Origin: Clusia tigrina
Taxonomy: Eukaryota; Arthropoda; Insecta; Diptera; Clusiidae
Reading direction: 5' to 3'
Assembly (NCBI GenBank): GCA_920105625.2
Contig: OV050032.1
Coordinates: 102,532,542-102,596,541, forward strand
Length of the DNA: 64,000 nt
Shown here: one piece after another, positions 13,194-28,100 of the stretch
Position numbering within the stretch: position 1 is the first letter of the stretch
How the letters are laid out: each line of letters starts with the position of its first letter
Notes under the pieces: generated by a model
Told to the model about the DNA's origin: nothing
Databases searched by the model: none
What the model saw: the letters and a program-made list of their open reading frames with translations, nothing else
Position numbers and translations under genes: made by a program

Positions 13194-16100
13194 GACGCTC
13201 CAGTAAAAAGTTACAAGCATTTGTGTGTTGCAAACTTTGATAGGTGTAGGACGTACCATATAGAAGTTAGGGCCATTTGAAGTTTTATCAGTGTTTGATT
13301 TGGGACTCTAGGGTAGCATAGCTTTGAGCGATGGCTTAAATTGACAAGAGTCTCGGGTACTTCATTGTTACAAAATTTCAAGGTTTTATGACGCTCCAGT
13401 AAAATGTTACAAGCATTTGTATGTTGCAAACTTTGATAGGTGTAGGACGTACCGTAAAGAAGTTAGGGCCATTTGAAGTTTTATCAGTGTTTGATTTGGG
13501 ACTCTAGGGTAGCATAGCTTTGAGCGATGGCTTAAATGGACAAGAGGCTCGAGTACTTTATTGTTTCAAAATTTCAAGGTTTTATGACGCTCCAGTAAAA
13601 AGTTACAAGAATTTGTATGTTGCAAACTTTGATAGGTGTAGGACGTACCGTAAAGAAGTTAGGGCCATTTGAAGTTTTATCAGTGTTTGATTTGGGACTC
13701 TAGGGTAGCATAGCTTTGAGCGATGGCTTAAATGGACAAGAGGCTCGAGTACTTTATTGTTTCAAAATTTCAAGGTTTTATGACGCTCCAGTAAAAAGTT
13801 ACAAGCATTTGTGTGTTGCAAACTTTGATAGGTGTAGGACGTACCATATAGAAGTTAGGGCCATTTGAAGTTTTATCAGTGTTTGATTTGGGACTCTAGG
13901 GTAGCATAGCTTTGAGCGATGGCTTAAATTGACAAGAGTCTCGGGTACTTCATTGTTACAAAATTTCAAGGTTTTATGACGCTCCAGTAAAAAGTTACAA
14001 GCATTTGTATGTTGCAAACTTTGATAGGTGTAGGACGTACCGTAAAGAAGTTAGGGCCATTTGAAGTTTTATCAGTGTTTGATTTGGGACTCTAGGGTAG
14101 CATAGCTTTGAGCGATGGCTTAAATGGACAAGAGGCTCGAGTACTTTATTGTTTCAAAATTTCAAGGTTTTATGACGCTCCAGTAAAAAGTTACAAGCAT
14201 TTGTGTGTTGCAAACTTTGATAGGTGTAGGACGTACCATATAGAAGTTAGGGCCATTTGAAGTTTTATCAGTGTTTGATTTGGGACTCTAGGGTAGCATA
14301 GCTTTGAGCGATGGCTTAAATTGACAAGAGTCTCGGGTACTTCATTGTTACAAAATTTCAAGGTTTTATGACGCTCCAGTAAAAAGTTACAAGCATTTGT
14401 ATGTTGCAAACTTTGATAGGTGTAGGACGTACCGTAAAGAAGTTAGGGCCATTTGAAGTTTTATCAGTGTTTGATTTGGGATTCTAGGGTAGCATAGCTT
14501 TGAGCGATGGCTTAAATGGACAAGAGGCTCGAGTACTTTATTGTTTCAAAATTTCAAGGTTTTATGACGCTCCAGTAAAAAGTTACAAGCATTTGTGTGT
14601 TGCAAACTTTGATAGGTGTAGGACGTACCATATAGAAGTTAGGGCCATTTGAAGTTTTATCAGTGTTTGATTTGGGACTCTAGGGTAGCATAGCTTTGAG
14701 CGATGGCTTAAATGGACAAGAGGCTCGAGTACTTTATTGTTTCAAAATTTCAAGGTTTTATGACGCTCCAGTAAAAAGTTACAAGCATTTGTGTGTTGCA
14801 AACTTTGATAGGTGTAGGACGTACCATATAGAAGTTAGGGCCATTTGAAGTTTTATCAGTGTTTGATTTGGGACTCTAGGGTAGCATAGCTTTGAGCGAT
14901 GGCTTAAATTGACAAGAGTCTCGGGTACTTCATTGTTACAAAATTTCAAGGTTTTATGACGCTCCAGTAAAATGTTACAAGCATTTGTATGTTGCAAACT
15001 TTGATAGGTGTAGGACGTACCGTAAAGAAGTTAGGGCCATTTGAAGTTTTATCAGTGTTTGATTTGGGACTCTAGGGTAGCATAGCTTTGAGCGATGGCT
15101 TAAATGGACAAGAGGCTCGAGTACTTTATTGTTTCAAAATTTCAAGGTTTTATGACGCTCCAGTAAAAAGTTACAAGCATTTGTGTGTTGCAAACTTTGA
15201 TAGGTGTAGGACGTACCATATAGAAGTTAGGGCCATTTGAAGTTTTATCAGTGTTTGATTTGGGACTCTAGGGTAGCATAGCTTTGAGCGATGGCTTAAA
15301 TTGACAAGAGTCTCGGGTACTTCATTGTTTCAAAATTTCAAGGTTTTATGACGCTCCAGTAAAAAGTTACAAGCATTTGTATGTTGCAAACTTTGATAGG
15401 TGTAGGACGTACCGTAAAGAAGTTAGGGCCATTTGAAGTTTTATCAGTGTTTGATTTGGGACTCTAGGGTAGCATAGCTTTGAGCGATGGCTTAAATGGA
15501 CAAGAGGCTCGAGTACTTTATTGTTTCAAAATTTCAAGGTTTTATGACGCTCCAGTAAAAAGTTACAAGCATTTGTATGTTGCAAACTTTGATAGGTGTA
15601 GGACGTACCATATAGAAGTTAGGGCCATTTGAAGTTTTATCAGTGTTTGATTTGGGACTCTAGGGTAGCATAGCTTTGAGCGATGGCTTAAATTGACAAG
15701 AGTGTCGGGTACTTCATTGTTTCAAAATTTCAAGGTTTTATGACGCTCCAGTAAAAAGTTACAAGCATTTGTATGTTGCAAACTTTGATAGGTGTAGGAC
15801 GTACCGTAAAGAAGTTAGGGCCATTTGAAGTTTTATCAGTGTTTGATTTGGGACTCTAGGGTAGCATAGCTTTGAGCGATGGCTTAAATGGACAAGAGGC
15901 TCGAGTACTTTATTGTTTCAAAATTTCAAGGTTTTATGACGCTCCAGTAAAAAGTTACAAGCATTTGTGTGTTGCAAACTTTGATAGGTGTAGGACGTAC
16001 CATATAGAAGTTAGGGCCATTTGAAGTTTTATCAGTGTTTGATTTGGGACTCTAGGGTAGCATAGCTTTGAGCGATGGCTTAAATTGACAAGAGTCTCGG

Positions 16101-16525
16101 GTACTTCATTGTTACAAAATTTCAAGGTTTTATGACGCTCCAGTAAAAAGTTACAAGCATTTGTATGTTGCAAACTTTGATAGGTGTAGGACGTACCGTA
16201 AAGAAGTTAGGGCCATTTGAAGTTTTATCAGTGTTTGATTTGGGACTCTAGGGTAGCATAGCTTTGAGCGATGGCTTAAATGGACAAGAGGCTCGAGTAC
16301 TTTATTGTTTCAAAATTTCAAGGTTTTATGACGCTCCAGTAAAAAGTTACAAGCATTTGTGTGTTGCAAACTTTGATAGGTGTAGGACGTACCATATAGA
16401 AGTTAGGGCCATTTGAAGTTTTATCAGTGTTTGATTTGGGACTCTAGGGTAGCATAGCTTTGAGCGATGGCTTAAATGGACAAGAGGCTCGAGTACTTTA
16501 TTGTTTCAAAATTTCAAGGTTTTAT
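13194..16525 (+). repeat. HOR of 8 and 9 monomers, two copies
   Basis: A marker substitution (AAAATGTTAC for AAAAAGTTAC) occurs at 13401, 14969 and 16733, which are 1568 bp (8 units) and 1764 bp (9 units) apart. It always lies in an R-L unit directly after a W-S unit. Copy one is 13194-14761 and copy two 14762-16525. A third marked unit starts at 16722, but the order of classes after it changes and leads into the longer HOR. Size changes are in whole units. Confidence 0.85.
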
Positions 16526-18681
16526 GACGCTCCAGTAAAAAGTTACAAGCATTTGTGTGTTGCAAACTTTGATAGGTGTAGGACGTACCATATAGAAGTT
16601 AGGGCCATTTGAAGTTTTATCAGTGTTTGATTTGGGACTCTAGGGTAGCATAGCTTTGAGCGATGGCTTAAATTGACAAGAGTCTCGGGTACTTCATTGT
16701 TACAAAATTTCAAGGTTTTATGACGCTCCAGTAAAATGTTACAAGCATTTGTATGTTGCAAACTTTGATAGGTGTAGGACGTACCGTAAAGAAGTTAGGG
16801 CCATTTGAAGTTTTATCAGTGTTTGATTTGGGACTCTAGGGTAGCATAGCTTTGAGCGATGGCTTAAATGGACAAGAGGCTCGAGTACTTTATTGTTTCA
16901 AAATTTCAAGGTTTTATGACGCTCCAGTAAAAAGTTACAAGCATTTGTATGTTGCAAACTTTGATAGGTGTAGGACGTACCGTAAAGAAGTTAGGGCCAT
17001 TTGAAGTTTTATCAGTGTTTGATTTGGGACTCTAGGGTAGCATAGCTTTGAGCGATGGCTTAAATGGACAAGAGGCTCGAGTACTTTATTGTTTCAAAAT
17101 TTCAAGGTTTTATGACGCTCCAGTAAAAAGTTACAAGCATTTGTGTGTTGCAAACTTTGATAGGTGTAGGACGTACCATATAGAAGTTAGGGCCATTTGA
17201 AGTTTTATCAGTGTTTGATTTGGGACTCTAGGGTAGCATAGCTTTGAGCGATGGCTTAAATTGACAAGAGTCTCGGGTACTTCATTGTTTCAAAATTTCA
17301 AGGTTTTATGACGCTCCAGTAAAAAGTTACAAGCATTTGTATGTTGCAAACTTTGATAGGTGTAGGACGTACCGTAAAGAAGTTAGGGCCATTTGAAGTT
17401 TTATCAGTGTTTGATTTGGGACTCTAGGGTAGCATAGCTTTGAGCGATGGCTTAAATGGACAAGAGGCTCGAGTACTTTATTGTTTCAAAATTTCAAGGT
17501 TTTATGACGCTCCAGTAAAAAGTTACAAGCATTTGTGTGTTGCAAACTTTGATAGGTGTAGGACGTACCATATAGAAGTTAGGGCCATTTGAAGTTTTAT
17601 CAGTGTTTGATTTGGGACTCTAGGGTAGCATAGCTTTGAGCGATGGCTTAAATTGACAAGAGTCTCGGGTACTTCATTGTTACAAAATTTCAAGGTTTTA
17701 TGACGCTCCAGTAAAAAGTTACAAGCATTTGTATGTTGCAAACTTTGATAGGTGTAGGACGTACCGTAAAGAAGTTAGGGCCATTTGAAGTTTTATCAGT
17801 GTTTGATTTGGGACTCTAGGGTAGCATAGCTTTGAGCGATGGCTTAAATGGACAAGAGGCTCGAGTACTTTATTGTTTCAAAATTTCAAGGTTTTATGAC
17901 GCTCCAGTAAAAAGTTACAAGCATTTGTATGTTGCAAACTTTGATAGGTGTAGGACGTACCGTAAAGAAGTTAGGGCCATTTGAAGTTTTATCAGTGTTT
18001 GATTTGGGACTCTAGGGTAGCATAGCTTTGAGCGATGGCTTAAATGGACAAGAGGCTCGAGTACTTTATTGTTTCAAAATTTCAAGGTTTTATGACGCTC
18101 CAGTAAAAAGTTACAAGCATTTGTGTGTTGCAAACTTTGATAGGTGTAGGACGTACCATATAGAAGTTAGGGCCATTTGAAGTTTTATCAGTGTTTGATT
18201 TGGGACTCTAGGGTAGCATAGCTTTGAGCGATGGCTTAAATTGACAAGAGTCTCGGGTACTTCATTGTTTCAAAATTTCAAGGTTTTATGACGCTCCAGT
18301 AAAAAGTTACAAGCATTTGTATGTTGCAAACTTTGATAGGTGTAGGACGTACCGTAAAGAAGTTAGGGCCATTTGAAGTTTTATCAGTGTTTGATTTGGG
18401 ACTCTAGGGTAGCATAGCTTTGAGCGATGGCTTAAATGGACAAGAGGCTCGAGTACTTTATTGTTTCAAAATTTCAAGGTTTTATGACGCTCCAGTAAAA
18501 AGTTACAAGCATTTGTATGTTGCAAACTTTGATAGGTGTAGGACGTACCGTAAAGAAGTTAGGGCCATTTGAAGTTTTATCAGTGTTTGATTTGGGACTC
18601 TAGGGTAGCATAGCTTTGAGCGATGGCTTAAATGGACAAGAGGCTCGAGTACTTTATTGTTTCAAAATTTCAAGGTTTTAT

Positions 18682-21600
18682 GACGCTCCAGTAAAAAGTT
18701 ACAAGCATTTGTGTGTTGCAAACTTTGATAGGTGTAGGACGTACCATATAGAAGTTAGGGCCATTTGAAGTTTGATCAGTGTTTGATTTGGGACTCTAGG
18801 GTAGCATAGCTTTGAGCGATGGCTTAAATGGACAAGAGGCTCGAGTACTTTATTGTTTCAAAATTTCAAGGTTTTATGACGCTCCAGTAAAAAGTTACAA
18901 GCATTTGTATGTTGCAAACTTTGATAGGTGTAGGACGTACCGTAAAGAAGTTAGGGCCATTTGAAGTTTTATCAGTGTTTGATTTGGGACTCTAGGGTAG
19001 CATAGCTTTGAGCGATGGCTTAAATGGACAAGAGGCTCGAGTACTTTATTGTTTCAAAATTTCAAGGTTTTATGACGCTCCAGTAAAAAGTTACAAGCAT
19101 TTGTGTGTTGCAAACTTTGATAGGTGTAGGACGTACCATATAGAAGTTAGGGCCATTTGAAGTTTTATCAGTGTTTGATTTGGGACTCTAGGGTAGCATA
19201 GCTTTGAGCGATGGCTTAAATTGACAAGAGTCTCGGGTACTTCATTGTTACAAAATTTCAAGGTTTTATGACGCTCCAGTAAAAAGTTACAAGCATTTGT
19301 ATGTTGCAAACTTTGATAGGTGTAGAACGTACCGTAAAGAAGTTAGGGCCATTTGAAGTTTTATCAGTGTTTGATTTGGGACTCTAGGGTAGCATAGCTT
19401 TGAGCGATGGCTTAAATGGACAAGAGGCTCGAGTACTTTATTGTTTCAAAATTTCAAGGTTTTATGACGCTCCAGTAAAAAGTTACAAGCATTTGTGTGT
19501 TGCAAACTTTGATAGGTGTAGGACGTACCATATAGAAGTTAGGGCCATTTGAAGTTTTATCAGTGTTTGATTTGGGACTCTAGGGTAGCATAGCTTTGAG
19601 CGATAGCTTAAATTGACAAGAGTCTCGGGTACTTCATTGTTACAAAATTTCAAGGTTTTATGACGCTCCAGTAAAAAGTTACAAGCATTTGTATGTTGCA
19701 AACTTTGATAGGTGTAGGACGTACCGTAAAGAAGTTAGGGCCATTTGAAGTTTTATCAGTGTTTGATTTGGGACTCTAGGGTAGCATAGCTTTGAGCGAT
19801 GGCTTAAATGGACAAGAGGCTCGAGTACTTTATTGTTTCAAAATTTCAAGGTTTTATGACGCTCCAGTAAAAAGTTACAAGCATTTGTATGTTGCAAACT
19901 TTGATAGGTGTAGGACGTACCGTAAAGAAGTTAGGGCCATTTGAAGTTTTATCAGTGTTTGATTTGGGACTCTAGGGTAGCATAGCTTTGAGCGATGGCT
20001 TAAATGGACAAGAGGCTCGAGTACTTTATTGTTTCAAAATTTCAAGGTTTTATGACGCTCCAGTAAAAAGTTACAAGCATTTGTGTGTTGCAAACTTTGA
20101 TAGGTGTAGGACGTACCATATAGAAGTTAGGGCCATTTGAAGTTTTATCAGTGTTTGATTTGGGACTCTAGGGTAGCATAGCTTTGAGCGATGGCTTAAA
20201 TTGACAAGAGGCTCGAGTACTTTATTGTTTCAAAATTTCAAGGTTTTATGACGCTCCAGTAAAAAGTTACAAGCATTTGTATGTTGCAAACTTTGATAGG
20301 TGTAGGACGTACCATATAGAAGTTAGGGCCATTTGAAGTTTTATCAGTGTTTGATTTGGGACTCTAGGGTAGCATAGCTTTGAGCGATGGCTTAAATGGA
20401 CAAGAGGCTCGAGTACTTTATTGTTTCAAAATTTCAAGGTTTTATGACGCTCCAGTAAAAAGTTACAAGCATTTGTATGTTGCAAACTTTGATAGGTGTA
20501 GGACGTACCGTAAAGAAGTTAGGGCCATTTGAAGTTTTATCAGTGTTTGATTTGGGACTCTAGGGTAGCATAGCTTTGAGCGATGGCTTAAATGGACAAG
20601 AGGCTCGAGTACTTTATTGTTTCAAAATTTCAAGGTTTTATGACGCTCCAGTAAAAAGTTACAAGCATTTGTGTGTTGCAAACTTTGATAGGTGTAGGAC
20701 GTACCATATAGAAGTTAGGGCCATTTGAAGTTTTATCAGTGTTTGATTTGGGACTCTAGGGTAGCATAGCTTTGAGCGATGGCTTAAATTGACAAGAGTC
20801 TCGGGTACTTCATTGTTTCAAAATTTCAAGGTTTTATGACGCTCCAGTAAAAAGTTACAAGCATTTGTTTGTTGCAAACTTTGATAGGTGTAGGACGTAC
20901 CGTAAAGAAGTTAGGGCCATTTGAAGTTTTATCAGTGTTTGATTTGGGACTCTAGGGTAGCATAGCTTTGAGCGATGGCTTAAATTGACAAGAGGCTCGA
21001 GTACTTTATTGTTTCAAAATTTCAAGGTTTTATGACGCTCCAGTAAAAAGTTACAAGCATTTGTGTGTTGCAAACTTTGATAGGTGTAGGACGTACCGTA
21101 AAGAAGTTAGGGCCATTTGAAGTTTTATCAGTGTTTGATTTGGGACTCTAGGGTAGCATAGCTTTGAGCGATGGCTTAAATGGACAAGAGGCTCGAGTAC
21201 TTTATTGTTTCAAAATTTCAAGGTTTTATGACGCTCCAGTAAAACGTTACAAGCATTTGTGTGTTGCAAACTTTGATAGGTGTAGGACGTACCATATAGA
21301 AGTTAGGGCCATTTGAAGTTTTATCAGTGTTTGATTTGGGACTCTAGGGTAGCATAGCTTTGAGCGATGGCTTAAATTGACAAGAGTCTCGGGTACTTCA
21401 TTGTTTCAAAATTTCAAGGTTTTATGACGCTCCAGTAAAAAGTTACAAGCATTTGTATGTTGCAAACTTTGATAGGTGTAGGACGTACCGTAAAGAAGTT
21501 AGGGCCATTTGAAGTTTTATCAGTGTTTGATTTGGGACTCTAGGGTAGCATAGCTTTGAGCGATGGCTTAAATGGACAAGAGGCTCGAGTACTTTATTGT

Positions 21601-21817
21601 TTCAAAATTTCAAGGTTTTATGACGCTCCAGTAAAAAGTTACAAGCATTTGTATGTTGCAAACTTTGATAGGTGTAGGACGTACCGTAAAGAAGTTAGGG
21701 CCATTTGAAGTTTTATCAGTGTTTGATTTGGGACTCTAGGGTAGCATAGCTTTGAGCGATGGCTTAAATGGACAAGAGGCTCGAGTACTTTATTGTTTCA
21801 AAATTTCAAGGTTTTAT
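18682..21817 (+). repeat. HOR copy 1, 16 monomers (3136 bp)
   Basis: Starts with a W-G-L unit carrying TTTGATCAG (18771) in place of TTTTATCAG. Class order by unit: WGL, RGL, WTS, RGL, WTS, RGL, RGL, WTL, WGL, RGL, WTS', RTL, RGL, WTS', RGL, RGL. The same order returns in the next 17 units with one extra RGL. Private changes include TAGAACG at about 19324, GATAGCTTA at 19604, TTGTTTG at 20865 and AAAACGTTAC at 21241. Confidence 0.88.
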
Positions 21818-24800
21818 GACGCTCCAGTAAAAAGTTACAAGCATTTGTGTGTTGCAAACTTTGATAGGTGTAGGACGTACCATATATAAGTTAGGGCCAT
21901 TTGAAGTTTGATCAGTGTTTGATTTGGGACTCTAGGGTAGCATAGCTTTGAGCGATGGCTTAAATGGACAAGAGGCTCGAGTACTTTATTGTTTCAAAAT
22001 TTCAAGGTTTTATGACGCTCCAGTAAAAAGTTACAAGCATTTGTATGTTGCAAACTTTGATAGGTGTAGGACGTACCGTAAAGAAGTTAGGGCCATTTGA
22101 AGTTTTATCAGTGTTTGATTTGGGACTCTAGGGTAGCATAGCTTTGAGCGATGGCGTAAATGGACAAGAGGCTCGAGTACTTTATTGTTTCAAAATTTCA
22201 AGGTTTTATGACGCTCCAGTAAAAAGTTACAAGCATTTGTGTGTTGCAAACTTTGATAGGTGTAGGACGTACCATATAGAAGTTAGGGCCATTTGAAGTT
22301 TTATCAGTGTTTGATTTGGGACTCTAGGGTAGCATAGCTTTGAGCGATGGCTTAAATTGACAAGAGTCTCGGGTACTTCATTGTTACAAAATTTCAAGGT
22401 TTTATGACGCTCCAGTAAAAAGTTACAAGCATTTGTATGTTGCAAACTTTGATAGGTGTAGGACGTACCGTAAAGAAGTTAGGGCCATTTGAAGTTTTAT
22501 CAGTGTTTGATTTGGGACTCTAGGGTAGCATAGCTTTGAGCGATGGCTTAAATGGACAAGAGGCTCGAGTACTTTATTGTTTCAAAATTTCAAGGTTTTA
22601 TGACGCTCCAGTAAAAAGTTACAAGCATTTGTGTGTTGCAAACTTTGATAGGTGTAGGACGTACCATATAGAAGTTAGGGCCATTTGAAGTTTTATCAGT
22701 GTTTGATTTGGGACTCTAGGGTAGCATAGCTTTGAGCGATGGCTTAAATTGACAAGAGTCTCGGGTACTTCATTGTTACAAAATTTCAAGGTTTTATGAC
22801 GCTCCAGTAAAAAGTTACAAGCATTTGTATGTTGCAAACTTTGATAGGTGTAGGACGTACCGTAAAGAAGTTAGGGCCATTTGAAGTTTTATCAGTGTTT
22901 GATTTGGGACTCTAGGGTAGCATAGCTTTGAGCGATGGCTTAAATGGACAAGAGGCTCGAGTACTTTATTGTTTCAAAATTTCAAGGTTTTATGACGCTC
23001 CAGTAAAAAGTTACAAGCATTTGTATGTTGCAAACTTTGATAGGTGTAGGACGTACCGTAAAGAAGTTAGGGCCATTTGAAGTTTTATCAGTGTTTGATT
23101 TGGGACTCTAGGGTAGCATAGCTTTGAGCGATGGCTTAAATGGACAAGAGGCTCGAGTACTTTATTGTTTCAAAATTTCAAGGTTTTATGACGCTCCAGT
23201 AAAAAGTTACAAGCATTTGTGTGTTGCAAACTTTGATAGGTGTAGGACGTACCATATAGAAGTTAGGGCCATTTGAAGTTTTATCAGTGTTTGATTTGGG
23301 ACTCTAGGGTAGCATAGCTTTGAGCGATGGCTTAAATTGACAAGAGGCTCGAGTACTTTATTGTTTCAAAATTTCAAGGTTTTATGACGCTCCAGTAAAA
23401 AGTTACAAGCATTTGTGTGTTGCAAACTTTGATAGGTGTATGACGTACCATATAGAAGTTAGGGCCATTTGAAGTTTTATCAGTGTTTGATTTGGGACTC
23501 TAGGGTAGCATAGCTTTGAGCGATGGCTTAAATGGACAAGAGGCTCGAGTACTTTATTGTTTCAAAATTTCAAGGTTTTATGACGCTCCAGTAAAAAGTT
23601 ACAAGCATTTGTATGTTGCAAACTTTGATAGGTGTAGGACGTACCGTAAAGAAGTTAGGGCCATTTGAAGTTTTATCAGTGTTTGATTTGGGACTCTAGG
23701 GTAGCATAGCTTTGAGCGATGGCTTAAATGGACAAGAGGCTCGAGTACTTTATTGTTTCAAAATTTCAAGGTTTTATGACGCTCCAGTAAAAAGTTACAA
23801 GCATTTGTGTGTTGCAAACTTTGATAGGTGTAGGACGTACCATATAGAAGTTAGGGCCATTTGAAGTTTTATCAGTGTTTGATTTGGGACTCTAGGGTAG
23901 CATAGCTTTGAGCGATGGCTTAAATTGACAAGAGTCTCGGGTACTTCATTGTTTCAAAATTTCAAGGTTTTATGACGCTCCAGTAAAAAGTTACAAGCAT
24001 TTGTATGTTGCAAACTTTGATAGGTGTAGGACGTACCGTAAAGAAGTTAGGGCCATTTGAAGTTTTATCAGTGTTTGATTTGGGACTCTAGGGTAGCATA
24101 GCTTTGAGCGATGGCTTAAATGGACAAGAGGCTCGAGTACTTTATTGTTTCAAAATTTCAAGGTTTTATGACGCTCCAGTAAAAAGTTACAAGCATTTGT
24201 ATGTTGCAAACTTTGATAGGTGTAGGACGTACCGTAAAGAAGTTAGGGCCATTTGAAGTTTTATCAGTGTTTGATTTGGGACTCTAGGGTAGCATAGCTT
24301 TGAGCGATGGCTTAAATGGACAAGAGGCTCGAGTACTTTATTGTTTCAAAATTTCAAGGTTTTATGACGCTCCAGTAAAAAGTTACAAGCATTTGTGTGT
24401 TGCAAACTTTGATAGGTGTAGGACGTACCGTAAAGAAGTTAGGGCCATTTGAAGTTTTATCAGTGTTTGATTTGGGACTCTAGGGTAGCATAGCTTTGAG
24501 CGATGGCTTAAATGGACAAGAGGCTCGAGTACTTTATTGTTTCAAAATTTCAAGGTTTTATGACGCTCCAGTAAAAAGTTACAAGCATTTGTGTGTTGCA
24601 AACTTTGATAGGTGTAGGACGTACCATATAGAAGTTAGGGCCATTTGAAGTTTTATCAGTGTTTGATTTGGGACTCTAGGGTAGCATAGCTTTGAGCGAT
24701 GGCTTAAATTGACAAGAGTCTCGGGTACTTCATTGTTTCAAAATTTCAAGGTTTTATGACGCTCCAGTAAAAAGTTACAAGCATTTGTATGTTGCAAACT

Positions 24801-25149
24801 TTGATAGGTGTAGGACGTACCGTAAAGAAGTTAGGGCCATTTGAAGTTTTATCAGTGTTTGATTTGGGACTCTAGGGTAGCATAGCTTTGAGCGATGGCT
24901 TAAATGGACAAGAGGCTCGAGTACTTTATTGTTTCAAAATTTCAAGGTTTTATGACGCTCCAGTAAAAAGTTACAAGCATTTGTATGTTGCAAACTTTGA
25001 TAGGTGTAGGACGTACCGTAAAGAAGTTAGGGCCATTTGAAGTTTTATCAGTGTTTGATTTGGGACTCTAGGGTAGCATAGCTTTGAGCGATGGCTTAAA
25101 TGGACAAGAGGCTCGAGTACTTTATTGTTTCAAAATTTCAAGGTTTTAT
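21818..25149 (+). repeat. HOR copy 2, 17 monomers (3332 bp)
   Basis: The first unit again has TTTGATCAG (21907) and also CATATATAAG (21881); the second has GGCGTAAATGG (22153). All three markers reappear 3332 bp later (25239, 25213, 25485). Compared with copy 1, one RGL unit has been gained before the unit pair near 24366. The shared private changes show that copies 2 and 3 separated more recently from each other than from copy 1. Confidence 0.88.
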
Positions 25150-28100
25150 GACGCTCCAGTAAAAAGTTACAAGCATTTGTGTGTTGCAAACTTTGATAGG
25201 TGTAGGACGTACCATATATAAGTTAGGGCCATTTGAAGTTTGATCAGTGTTTGATTTGGGACTCTAGGGTAGCATAGCTTTGAGCGATGGCTTAAATGGA
25301 CAAGAGGCTCGAGTACTTTATTGTTTCAAAATTTCAAGGTTTTATGACGCTCCAGTAAAAAGTTACAAGCATTTGTATGTTGCAAACTTTGATAGGTGTA
25401 GGACGTACCGTAAAGAAGTTAGGGCCATTTGAAGTTTTATCAGTGTTTGATTTGGGACTCTAGGGTAGCATAGCTTTGAGCGATGGCGTAAATGGACAAG
25501 AGGCTCGAGTACTTTATTGTTTCAAAATTTCAAGGTTTTATGACGCTCCAGTAAAAAGTTACAAGCATTTGTGTGTTGCAAACTTTGATAGGTGTAGGAC
25601 GTACCATATAGAAGTTAGGGCCATTTGAAGTTTTATCAGTGTTTGATTTGGGACTCTAGGGTAGCATAGCTTTGAGCGATGGCTTAAATTGACAAGAGTC
25701 TCGGGTACTTCATTGTTACAAAATTTCAAGGTTTTATGACGCTCCAGTAAAAAGTTACAAGCATTTGTATGTTGCAAACTTTGATAGGTGTAGGACGTAC
25801 CGTAAAGAAGTTAGGGCCATTTGAAGTTTTATCAGTGTTTGATTTGGGACTCTAGGGTAGCATAGCTTTGAGCGATGGCTTAAATGGACAAGAGGCTCGA
25901 GTACTTTATTGTTTCAAAATTTCAAGGTTTTATGACGCTCCAGTAAAAAGTTACAAGCATTTGTGTGTTGCAAACTTTGATAGGTGTAGGACGTACCATA
26001 TAGAAGTTAGGGCCATTTGAAGTTTTATCAGTGTTTGATTTGGGACTCTAGGGTAGCATAGCTTTGAGCGATGGCTTAAATTGACAAGAGTCTCGGGTAC
26101 TTCATTGTTACAAAATTTCAAGGTTTTATGACGCTCCAGTAAAAAGTTACAAGCATTTGTATGTTGCAAACTTTGATAGGTGTAGGACGTACCGTAAAGA
26201 AGTTAGGGCCATTTGAAGTTTTATCAGTGTTTGATTTGGGACTCTAGGGTAGCATAGCTTTGAGCGATGGCTTAAATGGACAAGAGGCTCGAGTACTTTA
26301 TTGTTTCAAAATTTCAAGGTTTTATGACGCTCCAGTAAAAAGTTACAAGCATTTGTATGTTGCAAACTTTGATAGGTGTAGGACGTACCGTAAAGAAGTT
26401 AGGGCCATTTGAAGTTTTATCAGTGTTTGATTTGGGACTCTAGGGTAGCATAGCTTTGAGCGATGGCTTAAATGGACAAGAGGCTCGAGTACTTTATTGT
26501 TTCAAAATTTCAAGGTTTTATGACGCTCCAGTAAAAAGTTACAAGCATTTGTGTGTTGCAAACTTTGATAGGTGTAGGACGTACCATATAGAAGTTAGGG
26601 CCATTTGAAGTTTTATCAGTGTTTGATTTGGGACTCTAGGGTAGCATAGCTTTGAGCGATGGCTTAAATTGACAAGAGTCTCGAGTACTTAATTGTTTCA
26701 AAATTTCAAGGTTTTATGACGCTCCAGTAAAAAGTTACAAGCATTTGTGTGTTGCAAACTTTGATAGGTGTAGGACGTACCATATAGAAGTTAGGGCCAT
26801 TTGAAGTTTTATCAGTGTTTGATTTGGGACTCTAGGGTAGCATAGCTTTGAGCGATGGCTTAAATGGACAAGAGGCTCGAGTACTTTATTGTTTCAAAAT
26901 TTCAAGGTTTTATGACGCTCCAGTAAAAAGTTACAAGCATTTGTATGTTGCAAACTTTGATAGGTGTAGGACGTACCGTAAAGAAGTTAGGGCCATTTGA
27001 AGTTTTATCAGTGTTTGATTTGGGACTCTAGGGTAGCATAGCTTTGAGCGATGGCTTAAATGGACAAGAGGCTCGAGTACTTTATTGTTTCAAAATTTCA
27101 AGGTTTTATGACGCTCCAGTAAAAAGTTACAAGCATTTGTGTGTTGCAAACTTTGATAGGTGTAGGACGTACCATATAGAAGTTAGGGCCATTTGAAGTT
27201 TTATCAGTGTTTGATTTGGGACTCTAGGGTAGCATAGCTTTGAGCGATGGCTTAAATTGACAAGAGTCTCGGGTACTTCATTGTTTCAAAATTTCAAGGT
27301 TTTATGACGCTCCAGTAAAAAGTTACAAGCATTTGTATGTTGCAAACTTTGATAGGTGTAGGACGTACCGTAAAGAAGTTAGGGCCATTTGAAGTTTTAT
27401 CAGTGTTTGATTTGGGACTCTAGGGTAGCATAGCTTTGAGCGATGGCTTAAATGGACAAGAGGCTCGAGTACTTTATTGTTTCAAAATTTCAAGGTTTTA
27501 TGACGCTCCAGTAAAAAGTTACAAGCATTTGTATGTTGCAAACTTTGATAGGTGTAGGACGTACCGTAAAGAAGTTAGGGCCATTTGAAGTTTTATCAGT
27601 GTTTGATTTGGGACTCTAGGGTAGCATAGCTTTGAGCGATGGCTTAAATGGACAAGAGGCTCGAGTACTTTATTGTTTCAAAATTTCAAGGTTTTATGAC
27701 GCTCCAGTAAAAAGTTACAAGCATTTGTGTGTTGCAAACTTTGATAGGTGTAGGACGTACCATATAGAAGTTAGGGCCATTTGAAGTTTTATCAGTGTTT
27801 GATTTGGGACTCTAGGGTAGCATAGCTTTGAGCGATGGCTTAAATTGACAAGAGGCTCGAGTACTTTATTGTTTCAAAATTTCAAGGTTTTATGACGCTC
27901 CAGTAAAAAGTTACAAGCATTTGTGTGTTGCAAACTTTGATAGGTGTAGGACGTACCATATAGAAGTTAGGGCCATTTGAAGTTTTATCAGTGTTTGATT
28001 TGGGACTCTAGGGTAGCATAGCTTTGAGCGATGGCTCAAATGGACAAGAGGCTCGAGTACTTTATTGTTTCAAAATTTCAAGGTTTTATGACGCTCCAGT

